Positions 6,386 to 11,681 of a stretch of DNA of 11,681 nt are shown piece by piece. Made by a program: the position numbers and the translations under genes. The stretch's first letter is position 1. Each line of letters starts with the position of its first letter. A model generated the notes under the pieces. The model was not told the DNA's origin, did not search any database, and saw nothing but the letters and a program-made list of their open reading frames with translations. Origin of the DNA: Sphingobium sp. (GTDB taxonomy: Bacteria; Pseudomonadota; Alphaproteobacteria; Sphingomonadales; Sphingomonadaceae); contig JASBTC010000209.1 of NCBI GenBank assembly GCA_030148625.1, forward strand, positions 1 to 11,681. Direction: 5' to 3'.

Positions 6386-6979
6386 TCAGGCGGCGCGCTG
6401 CGGTTCGACCCAGCCGATGGTCCCATCGCCGCGGCGATAGACCATATTATATGCGCCAGTGCCACTGTTTTTGAACAACAGCGCATTGGTGTTGCGCAGA
6501 TCGAGCATCATCACCGCGTCCGAAACGCTGGCATCGGGCACGTCGACCCGGGTCTCGGCGATGATCGGCGGGTTGTCGGTCGGTTCCTGAGCCTCTTCGC
6601 CCGCGTCGAACACGGTATAGCCGGCGTCATGGCCGTTGAGCCCGTTGAGCGCAGCGCTGGCCGCTGCCTGCTGGACGCCGTGGCGATCCTTCAGCCGGCG
6701 CATATAGCGGCGGAGCTGGGTTTCGATCCGCTCGGCGGCGGCGTCGAAGGCGGGATGCGCTTCTTGGGCGGTGCCGCTGCCTTTCAGGATCACGCCCTGC
6801 ATGACATGGGCGACGATGTCGCAGCGGAATCCGTAATCATGCGGTCCCTTGCCGAAGGTGACGGTGGCGGACAGCGCTCGCGAGAAATATTTGTCCGCGA
6901 TCCCCTCGAGACGGTCCTCGACATGCGCGCGAAGCGCATCGCCGGTGTCGACCTGATGACCGGAAACACGGATATCCAT
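6386..6979 (-). CDS. hpf: Long-form ribosome hibernation promoting factor
   Basis: The 197-residue product has the two domains of long HPF. The N-terminal S30AE/HPF domain (about residues 1-105, from MDIRVSGHQVDTGDALRAHV) binds the 30S decoding centre. After a linker, the C-terminal dimerisation domain (about 140-197, VSDAVMMLDLRNTNALLFKN and GDGTIGWVEP) joins two ribosomes into inactive 100S particles. Short HPF/YfiA proteins lack this second domain. The frame opens 11 codons earlier, but ATG 6979 is chosen because GGAGA (minus strand, 6989-6985) lies five bases upstream and MDIRVSG is the usual family start. It follows dnaQ by 55 bp and precedes ptsN by 82 bp. The hpf-ptsN pair is common in proteobacteria, but the rpoN gene often found beside it is absent here. 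Confidence 0.93.
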   Translation of the reverse strand: MDIRVSGHQVDTGDALRAHVEDRLEGIADKYFSRALSATVTFGKGPHDYGFRCDIVAHVMQGVILKGSGTAQEAHPAFDAAAERIETQLRRYMRRLKDRHGVQQAAASAALNGLNGHDAGYTVFDAGEEAQEPTDNPPIIAETRVDVPDASVSDAVMMLDLRNTNALLFKNSGTGAYNMVYRRGDGTIGWVEPQRAA

Positions 6980-7034
6980 GGCATTCTCCATTTGCTGTTC
7001 GCGTCGGCGCATCTGGTGCGCCGCCCTGCGATGA

Positions 7035-7742
7035 TCAACCTGCCTGGCCGACCTGTCCCCAGAGAGGATCGGTGAGCCGGGCCACGAATTCGGCGTGCCG
7101 CGCCAGTTCCTCCGCGCTGGCGCTATGGGGTCGGGGGGGACGAACCGGACGGTTCGCCTGGATGATAACGCGCGACTCGGCGATTCGGCTCGCCGGCGTC
7201 TTTTCCTCCGCCGCGAGCATCAGGCCGATCTGCCGCCCGCCGCTCAGCTCGACATAGAGCTGGGCGAGCAATTGGGCGTCGAGCAGTGCGCCGTGCAGAA
7301 CCCGATGGCTGCGATCGATACCGTAGCGCGAGCAGAGCGCGTCGAGGCTGTGCTTGGCGCCGGGATGGCGCGCGCGCGCGATCGCCAGCGTGTCGATCAT
7401 CCGATCGGTCATGACGATCGGCCGCGCGCACAGGCCAAGCTCATGATTCAGGAAGGAAAAGTCGAACTGCGCATTGTGCGCGATCATCGGGCTGTCGGCG
7501 ATGAATTCGAGCAGTTCGTCCGCCTTGTGCGCAAAGAGCGGCTTGTCCGACAAAAAGGTTTCGGAGAGCCCATGGACCGCCTGCGCCTCGCTCGGCATCG
7601 AGCGCTCGGGGTTGAAATAGGCGTGGAAGACCTGGCCGGTCTCGACCTTGTTGAACAGTTCGACACAGCCGATCTCGACCAGCCGGTCGCCATTTTGAGG
7701 GCTGAGGCCGGTTGTCTCGGTATCGAAGACGATTTCGCGCAT
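7035..7742 (-). CDS. dnaQ: DNA polymerase III epsilon subunit, 3'-5' proofreading exonuclease
   Basis: The 235-residue protein has the DEDDh exonuclease motifs in order: VFDTETTGL (D7, E9), IAHNAQFDFSFL (D94) and HGALLDAQLLAQLY (H150, D155). It removes misincorporated bases as part of the replicative polymerase core. The C-terminal part (HSASAEELARHAEFV) is where contact with the polymerase alpha subunit is expected. MREIVFDTET at 7742 is taken as the start, eight bases after the coaE stop; an in-frame ATG at 7778 would overlap coaE and add 12 residues not typical of the family. The Shine-Dalgarno for 7742 is poor, so the start is less certain than the identity. Position after ppsR-maf-aroE-coaE matches the origin-side order in Caulobacter, where secB usually follows; here hpf follows. 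Confidence 0.94.
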   Translation of the reverse strand: MREIVFDTETTGLSPQNGDRLVEIGCVELFNKVETGQVFHAYFNPERSMPSEAQAVHGLSETFLSDKPLFAHKADELLEFIADSPMIAHNAQFDFSFLNHELGLCARPIVMTDRMIDTLAIARARHPGAKHSLDALCSRYGIDRSHRVLHGALLDAQLLAQLYVELSGGRQIGLMLAAEEKTPASRIAESRVIIQANRPVRPPRPHSASAEELARHAEFVARLTDPLWGQVGQAG

Positions 7743-7750
7743 TCCCGGGA

Positions 7751-8344
7751 TTATCGGCGCAGTTTGGCGCGCATGCAAGTGACCAGATGCACCACTTCGG
7801 CACGCGTTTCCTGTCGGGTCGTACCGGTTTCGATCACAATGTCGGCGCGGCGGCGTTTGACGGCGTCGGGAGTCTGCAAGTTGAGGATCCGGCGAAATTT
7901 TTCCGGCGTCATTCCCGGCCGTTTCAGCACGCGGCGGCGCTGCATCCAGGCAGGCGCCGACACCACGACGACCAGATCGACCAGATCGGCGCCGCCTTTT
8001 TCAAACAGCAATGGAATGTCGAGCACGACGATCGGCCGCGAGCGATGGCGGCGCAGAAAGATGCGGCGTTCGGCCGCCACGGCCGGATGGACGATCCGTT
8101 CGAGCGCGGCGAGTGCCGGGGCATTGCCGAACACCGCCTTGCCGATCGCGGCGCGATCGATCCCGGCCGGGCCCGTGGTGCCGGGAAACAGCACCTCGAT
8201 CGCCGCGAGCAGGCGTCCACCCGGCCCCTGGAGCCTATGCACCGCGGCATCAGCATCGAACACCGGCACGCCCAGCGACCGGAACATGCCGGCGACCGCC
8301 GACTTGCCCATGCCGATCGACCCGGTAAGCCCGACGATGATCAC
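7751..8344 (-). CDS. coaE: Dephospho-CoA kinase
   Basis: The 197-residue kinase catalyses the last step of coenzyme A synthesis, ATP-dependent phosphorylation of the 3'-hydroxyl of dephospho-CoA. The Walker A loop is at the N-terminus (GLTGSIGMGKS, residues 5-15), followed by VFDADAAVH (D30, D32), which holds the conserved acidic substrate/metal site, and later VLDIPLLFEKGG, another family signature. Length is normal. The start is GTG 8344, overlapping the aroE stop by four bases (GTGA), so translation is probably coupled. It ends eight bases before dnaQ. Confidence 0.95.
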   Translation of the reverse strand: MIIVGLTGSIGMGKSAVAGMFRSLGVPVFDADAAVHRLQGPGGRLLAAIEVLFPGTTGPAGIDRAAIGKAVFGNAPALAALERIVHPAVAAERRIFLRRHRSRPIVVLDIPLLFEKGGADLVDLVVVVSAPAWMQRRRVLKRPGMTPEKFRRILNLQTPDAVKRRRADIVIETGTTRQETRAEVVHLVTCMRAKLRR

Positions 8345-9153
8345 GCGATCAGCCGCCCGCGCAGCTCCGCATCATGTTCGCGCGGCGCCGCGGCACCGAA
8401 GAACAGTTCGAAAGCAAGTGCTGCCTGACCGACCAGCATCTCCAGCCCATCGATGGTTTCCAGTCCGCGCGCTTCGGCGGCGGCCAGCAACCCGGTCTGC
8501 AACGGCGCATAGACGATGTCGTAGACGACGCAGTCCTCGGGCTGGGTCGACAGATCGGGTGCGAGGGGCGGCAGCCCGGCCATGCCCAGCGTGCTGGCAT
8601 TGACGATAAGCGCCGATGGCGGCAGCGCGGCATCGAGCGGCAGCGCCTGTCCCTTCAGCCCGAACGCGGCGAGCAAAGCCGCGCCCTTCAGCACGTTGCG
8701 GTTGAGGATGGTGACCGGACCGGCACCGATCCGCGACAATGCGAACAGGATCGCACGCGCGGCACCGCCCGCGCCGATCACCGTGACCGGCGCGCCCGCA
8801 AGCGGAACGTCGGACAGCGGCGTGAAGAAGCCGCCGGCATCGGTGTTGGTGCCGCTGAGCGCACCGTCGGGCGCGCGCAATATGGTGTTCATCGCCCCGA
8901 TGCCGTCGCGGACGCCGCCGGGATCGGCGACGAAATCCATCACCGCGAGCTTGTGCGGCACCGTGACATTGCAGCCGCGCCACAACGGATCGGCACGGCG
9001 GCTCTCGAAATAGCCGGGCAGCGCATCGGCCGTTACATGCGCCGCATGATAGGCGCCGTCGATCCCGAGCTTCTCAAGCCAGAAGCCGTGGATCACCGGC
9101 GATTTGGAATGGGCGATCGGATCGCCGATCACCTCCGCATAAGGCACGCTCAA
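8341..9153 (-). CDS. aroE: Shikimate dehydrogenase
   Basis: The 270-residue enzyme reduces 3-dehydroshikimate to shikimate with NADPH, the fourth step of aromatic amino-acid synthesis. Substrate-binding and catalytic motifs are complete: HSKSPVIHGFW (S16, S18), GCNVTVPHK with catalytic K68, and GTNTDAGGF with D105. The nucleotide-binding loop is VIGAGGAARAI. The start appears to be TTG at 9153, sharing TTGA with the maf stop; a GTG two codons later is an alternative. A TTG start with a 4-base overlap suggests low, coupled translation. All active residues are present, so this is AroE rather than a non-catalytic paralogue, although family members differ in quinate use. Confidence 0.94.
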   Translation of the reverse strand: MSVPYAEVIGDPIAHSKSPVIHGFWLEKLGIDGAYHAAHVTADALPGYFESRRADPLWRGCNVTVPHKLAVMDFVADPGGVRDGIGAMNTILRAPDGALSGTNTDAGGFFTPLSDVPLAGAPVTVIGAGGAARAILFALSRIGAGPVTILNRNVLKGAALLAAFGLKGQALPLDAALPPSALIVNASTLGMAGLPPLAPDLSTQPEDCVVYDIVYAPLQTGLLAAAEARGLETIDGLEMLVGQAALAFELFFGAAAPREHDAELRGRLIA

Positions 9154-9746
9154 GATTCGATGACTCCCCGGATCCGCAGATAGTCGAGCAGCGGCAGCAG
9201 CGGCAGCCCCAATATGGTGAAATGGCTTCCCTCGACGCGCGCGAACAGCTGCACGCCGGGGCCCTCGATCCGATAGCCGCCGACACAGCCGGCGATCTGA
9301 TCATATTCGAGATCGAGATAGGATTGGATGAACGCTTCGGACAAGGAGCGAACCGTCATCTTCGCCCGGTCGACATGGCGCCAGACCGGCTGGCCGGCCT
9401 CGACGATCACCGCCGCGCTGTGGAGGATGTGGGTGCGTCCGGACAGCAGGCGAAGCTGGTCGGCGGCGGCGGCACGATCCGCCGGCTTGTCGAGCATCGT
9501 GCCGTCGTCGAGCGCCAGCGTCTGATCGCCGCCCAGCACCATCGCGCCGGGCACGCGCTTCGAGATGCGCAGCGCCTTCAGTTCCGCCAAGGCATCGGCC
9601 AGGTCGCGCGGCGACAGCCCGTCGGCCCTCAGCGCCGCTTTTGCCGCCTCTTCATCGACCCCCGACGCCATGGCGTCATGATCGATCCCGGCGGCGTGGA
9701 GCATGGCGCGCCGTGCCGCGCTCTGCGAAGCGAGAAGCAAGGTCAT
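9150..9746 (-). CDS. maf: Maf-family nucleoside triphosphate pyrophosphatase
   Basis: The 198-residue protein is a Maf house-cleaning pyrophosphatase, which hydrolyses non-canonical or modified nucleoside triphosphates to monophosphates. Motifs seen are LLASQSAARRAML (R12-R13; the family pattern is S-x-x-R-R), GVDEEAAKAAL, and VLGGDQTLALD with the expected catalytic D74. The block DQIAGCVGGYRIEG corresponds to the C-terminal substrate loop. Whether it prefers dTTP/UTP or 7-methyl-GTP cannot be fixed by eye. ATG 9746 overlaps the ppsR stop (ATGA) and the gene ends in a TTGA overlap with aroE, so it sits inside a coupled operon. Confidence 0.92.
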   Translation of the reverse strand: MTLLLASQSAARRAMLHAAGIDHDAMASGVDEEAAKAALRADGLSPRDLADALAELKALRISKRVPGAMVLGGDQTLALDDGTMLDKPADRAAAADQLRLLSGRTHILHSAAVIVEAGQPVWRHVDRAKMTVRSLSEAFIQSYLDLEYDQIAGCVGGYRIEGPGVQLFARVEGSHFTILGLPLLPLLDYLRIRGVIES

Positions 9747-10570
9747 AAGGCCTGTTCGTGCCCGGCGGCACGCTCATTATAGAGGTTGATGATCGCGGCC
9801 GCGGTCTCCTCGATCGAGCGACGCGTCACGTCGATCACCGGCCAGCCATTGTCCGCGAAGATGCGGCGCGCGTAGGCGACTTCGCGCGTCACCGCATCCT
9901 GATCGACATAAGCGGTCTCGGGTGCCTGGTTGAGCGACAATAGCCGGTTGCGCCGCACCTGGATCAGCCGGTCCGCGCTGGTGGTCAGCCCGACGACCAA
10001 CGGATGGCGCAGCGAATAGAGGGTCTCAGGCGGCGGCGATTCGGGAACGATCGGAATATTGGAGGTCTTGTATCCGCGATTGGCGAGATAGATCGACGTC
10101 GGCGTCTTCGACGTGCGCGAGACGCCGGCGAGGATGATGTCCGCTTCCTCCCAATTCTCCCAGCCGACGCCGTCGTCATGCGCGATGGTGAACTGGATCG
10201 CGTCGACCCGCGCGAAATAGGCGGCATCGAGCGTATGCTGCCGCCCCGGCCGCGCCTTCGCTTCCTGGCCGAGCAGGTTGGACAGCGCATCGGTCACCGG
10301 ATCGAGTGCGGCGACCATCGGCAGTCCCAATGCGCGGCAGCGTGCTTCGAGCTTGCGGCGGGTTTCGACATTGACCAGCGTGAACAGGACCAGCCCGGGA
10401 TTCTGGGCGATATCGATCAGGATGCGATCGAGATGCCCCTCCGAACGGACCATCGGCAAGAAATGCTTGATCGTCTCGACGCCATCGAACTGGGCAAGCG
10501 CCGCCTTGGCGATATTCTCCAGCGTTTCGCCGGTGGAATCGGACAGGAGATGGAGGTGCAACCGGGTCAT
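9743..10570 (-). CDS. ppsR: PPSR: pyruvate,water dikinase / pyruvate phosphate dikinase regulatory protein (DUF299, RP001-like)
   Basis: This 275-residue protein belongs to the DUF299 family of bifunctional kinase/phosphorylases. They inactivate PEP synthase or pyruvate phosphate dikinase by ADP-dependent phosphorylation and reactivate it by Pi-dependent dephosphorylation. The N-terminal block LHLLSDSTGETLENIAKA and the P-loop GVSRTSKTPTSIYLANRGYK (from residue 149) are diagnostic. The frame also has a GTG at 10576, but ATG 10570 is chosen because AAGGA (minus strand, 10582-10578) is seven bases before it and too close to the GTG. No PEP synthase or PPDK gene is in the window, so the partner is unknown. 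It is the first gene of the minus-strand operon and the homologue of the gene flanking the Caulobacter and Rickettsia origins. A perfect DnaA box lies at its ribosome-binding site. Confidence 0.92.
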   Translation of the reverse strand: MTRLHLHLLSDSTGETLENIAKAALAQFDGVETIKHFLPMVRSEGHLDRILIDIAQNPGLVLFTLVNVETRRKLEARCRALGLPMVAALDPVTDALSNLLGQEAKARPGRQHTLDAAYFARVDAIQFTIAHDDGVGWENWEEADIILAGVSRTSKTPTSIYLANRGYKTSNIPIVPESPPPETLYSLRHPLVVGLTTSADRLIQVRRNRLLSLNQAPETAYVDQDAVTREVAYARRIFADNGWPVIDVTRRSIEETAAAIINLYNERAAGHEQAL

Positions 10571-10577
10571 CGGCACA

Positions 10578-10582
10578 TCCTT
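10578..10582 (-). promoter_or_regulatory. Shine-Dalgarno that decides the ppsR start
   Basis: AAGGA on the minus strand ends seven bases before ATG 10570 but only one base before the in-frame GTG 10576, so it favours the ATG. Its first base is shared with the DnaA box at 10582-10590. Confidence 0.65.
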
Positions 10583-10590
10583 GTGGATAA
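10582..10590 (-). promoter_or_regulatory. Perfect DnaA box (TTATCCACA)
   Basis: TGTGGATAA on the plus strand is the exact reverse complement of TTATCCACA, the high-affinity DnaA site. It touches the ppsR Shine-Dalgarno, so DnaA bound here could also block ppsR expression. Confidence 0.85.
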
Positions 10591-10660
10591 AGTGGGGATT
10601 TTTCCAGTGAAAGCCGCGATCGTCCCTTTCATCCCCGGAGATGCGGATTCAATCCACCGG

Positions 10661-10669
10661 TTTTCAACA
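10661..10669 (+). promoter_or_regulatory. DnaA box-like site TTTTCAACA (7 of 9)
   Basis: It differs from TTATCCACA at positions 3 and 6. It lies within a 13-base arm (10658-10670) that is inverted, with two mismatches, around the next box (10693-10705), which supports a real paired arrangement. Confidence 0.5.
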
Positions 10670-10693
10670 GCCAATCGACCGAACCGGCCGCCC

Positions 10694-10702
10694 TGTGGAA
10701 AA
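10694..10702 (-). promoter_or_regulatory. DnaA box TTTTCCACA (8 of 9)
   Basis: TGTGGAAAA on the plus strand is TTTTCCACA in reverse, one mismatch from consensus. Like the perfect box it is followed within a few bases by GGGGAT. Confidence 0.7.
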
Positions 10703-10800
10703 CGGGGATGACGGTTGCGACTCCCGCGCCGAATCCCGACCCTCTCCGAGTCAAGCTGTTGGCAAAGATGCGGACAGGCGATAAGCCCCGCTCTCCGCCG

Positions 10801-10850
10801 CCCTACATCATTCATCATCCTATTCTCTAAGACTCTAGATAGAAGAAGAG
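10801..10850. promoter_or_regulatory. AT-rich segment upstream of hemE (possible unwinding element and/or hemE promoter)
   Basis: About 31 of 50 bases are A or T, against roughly one third in the neighbourhood. It includes TATTCTCTAAGACTCTAGAT. Position at the edge of the DnaA-box region suits a DNA unwinding element, and its place just before the GTG of hemE also suits a promoter. No convincing -35/-10 pair can be named. Confidence 0.45.
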
Positions 10851-10854
10851 AGCC

Positions 10855-11681
10855 GTGCCGAGCGACCAACCGACCGAAATCCGGCCCTTGCTCGCCGTGC
10901 TCAAGGGTGAGCGCCGATCCGTGCCCCCCGTCTGGCTCATGCGCCAGGCCGGACGCTATCTGCCCGAGTATCGCGCCTTGCGCGCCGACAAGGGCGGTTT
11001 CCTCGAACTGGTGAACGACAGCGAGTCCGCGGCGGAAGTCACGCTCCAGCCGATCCGGCGCTTCGGCTTCGACGGCGCGATCCTGTTCTCCGACATATTG
11101 ATGGTACCGCATGCTCTGGGCCAGGACCTGCGCTTCGAAGCGGGAGAGGGGCCCCGGCTGTCGCCGCCGCTCGTCGATCATGCGCTGGATACGCTGAGTC
11201 TGGTGCCGACCCGGCTCGATCCCGTCTATGAGACGGTGCGCCGCGTGCGTGCTGCATTGCCCGCCGCAACGACCTTTCTCGGTTTCGCCGGTTCGCCCTG
11301 GACGGTGGCGACCTATATGGTCGCCGGGCAGGGCAGTCGCGAGCAGGGCGAGACGCGGCGCCATGCCTATCGCGACAGCCAGGCGTTCCAGGCGATCATC
11401 GACGCGATCGCCGGCATGACGGTCGATTATCTCTCACGGCAGATCGAAGCCGGGGTCGACGCGGTCCAGCTGTTCGACAGCTGGTCGGGCAGCCTGTCGC
11501 CCGAACAGTTCGAGCGCTGGGTGATCGCACCGACCGTCCGGATCGTCGACGGGTTGCGCGCGCGTCATCCCGACACGCCGATCATCGGTTTCCCGAAAGG
11601 CGCGGGCGGAAAGCTCGCCGCCTATGCGCGCGAGACGCGGGTCGACGCGATCGGTCTCGACGAGACGGTCGATCCCGAATG
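10855..11681 (+). CDS. hemE: Uroporphyrinogen decarboxylase, N-terminal 275 residues (3' end outside window)
   Basis: The enzyme removes four carboxyl groups from uroporphyrinogen III to give coproporphyrinogen III in cytoplasmic haem synthesis. The substrate-binding signature LMRQAGRYLPEYR is at residues 28-40 (R30, R34), followed by AILFSDILMVP with the catalytic-site aspartate, GFAGSPWTVATYMV, and VQLFDSWSGSLSP. The frame is still open at the window end; about 65 residues of a usual 340 are missing. The start is GTG 10855, with AAGAG (10846-10850) just upstream; the next in-frame candidate, the ATG at codon 29, lies inside the conserved signature. It diverges from ppsR across the proposed origin, as in Caulobacter. 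Confidence 0.95.
   Translation, partial: MPSDQPTEIRPLLAVLKGERRSVPPVWLMRQAGRYLPEYRALRADKGGFLELVNDSESAAEVTLQPIRRFGFDGAILFSDILMVPHALGQDLRFEAGEGPRLSPPLVDHALDTLSLVPTRLDPVYETVRRVRAALPAATTFLGFAGSPWTVATYMVAGQGSREQGETRRHAYRDSQAFQAIIDAIAGMTVDYLSRQIEAGVDAVQLFDSWSGSLSPEQFERWVIAPTVRIVDGLRARHPDTPIIGFPKGAGGKLAAYARETRVDAIGLDETVDPE

Larger units (their letters stand above)
10571..10854. other. oriC: Probable chromosomal replication origin (oriC) between ppsR and hemE
   Basis: This 284-bp gap separates divergent ppsR and hemE and contains no gene. It holds a perfect DnaA box, two boxes matching at 8 and 7 of 9 positions, weaker look-alikes, five GANTC sites (10646, 10719, 10731, 10748, 10831) and an AT-rich stretch beside hemE. 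In Caulobacter the origin lies between hemE and the RP001/ppsR homologue, so gene context and sequence content agree. No TTAA occurs in the gap, so the CtrA sites of the Caulobacter origin are not present in that form. Genes on both sides are transcribed outward. Function was not tested. Confidence 0.8.

Noticed and set aside
6098..7075. 325-codon plus-strand open frame opposite ptsN and hpf
   Set aside because: It is an antisense shadow of two confidently identified genes.
7368..7380. Alternating GC run in dnaQ (possible Z-DNA)
   Set aside because: It is explained by Ala-Arg-Ala-Arg codons in a high-GC gene and is only 13 bases long.
7095..8603. 502-codon plus-strand open frame opposite dnaQ, coaE and aroE
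   Set aside because: It crosses three clear genes on the other strand, has a low-complexity basic composition and matches no family.
1..11681. Mobile elements, tRNA or rRNA genes, CRISPR arrays, defence or biosynthetic clusters
   Set aside because: I saw no transposase, integrase, tRNA-like cloverleaf, regularly spaced repeats or foreign-looking block. The window reads as core chromosome.

Overview
The window is high-GC alphaproteobacterial chromosome, and gene content and protein style point to the Sphingomonadaceae (Sphingomonas or a close relative). This assignment rests on recognised gene families, gene order and an alphaproteobacterial-type LexA site (GTTC-N7-GTTC). No database search was possible.

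Layout. (1) Positions 2-3476, plus strand: the C-terminal part of a RelA/SpoT (Rsh) enzyme, a Tat-exported PhoD-like phosphatase, a GNAT acetyltransferase, and a 53-residue, extremely acidic small protein. (2) Positions 3485-3641: three back-to-back hairpins between convergent genes; the first ends in a T-tract and looks like the terminator of the plus-strand block. (3) Positions 3645-4864, minus strand: an MmcB-type DNA repair protein with a visible SOS box, then a secreted SleB-type cell-wall hydrolase with its own hairpin terminator. (4) Positions 5026-10570, minus strand: a long, tightly packed series read in the order ppsR, maf, aroE, coaE, dnaQ, hpf, ptsN, PaaI-like thioesterase, DUF1491 protein. 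Four junctions are 4-base NTGA stop/start overlaps. (5) Positions 10571-10854: a 284-bp non-coding gap between divergent ppsR and hemE, with one perfect and two near-perfect DnaA boxes, five GANTC sites and an AT-rich stretch. (6) From 10855, plus strand: hemE, cut by the window end.

The hemE / ppsR(RP001-like)-maf-aroE-coaE-dnaQ arrangement is the one that surrounds the Caulobacter replication origin, so the gap is very probably oriC. On that reading the minus-strand cluster and hemE are transcribed away from the origin, with the replication forks, and the rsh-phoD-GNAT block runs head-on to them.

Functional themes: replication and its fidelity (oriC, dnaQ, mmcB, Maf), core biosynthesis (shikimate, CoA, haem), and growth arrest (Rsh, HPF, EIIA-Ntr). 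Nothing looks recently acquired: no insertion sequence, phage gene, tRNA, CRISPR array or defence system was seen. The window is mostly core chromosome. The points most worth following are the origin architecture, the SOS-controlled mmcB and the unassigned acidic peptide.
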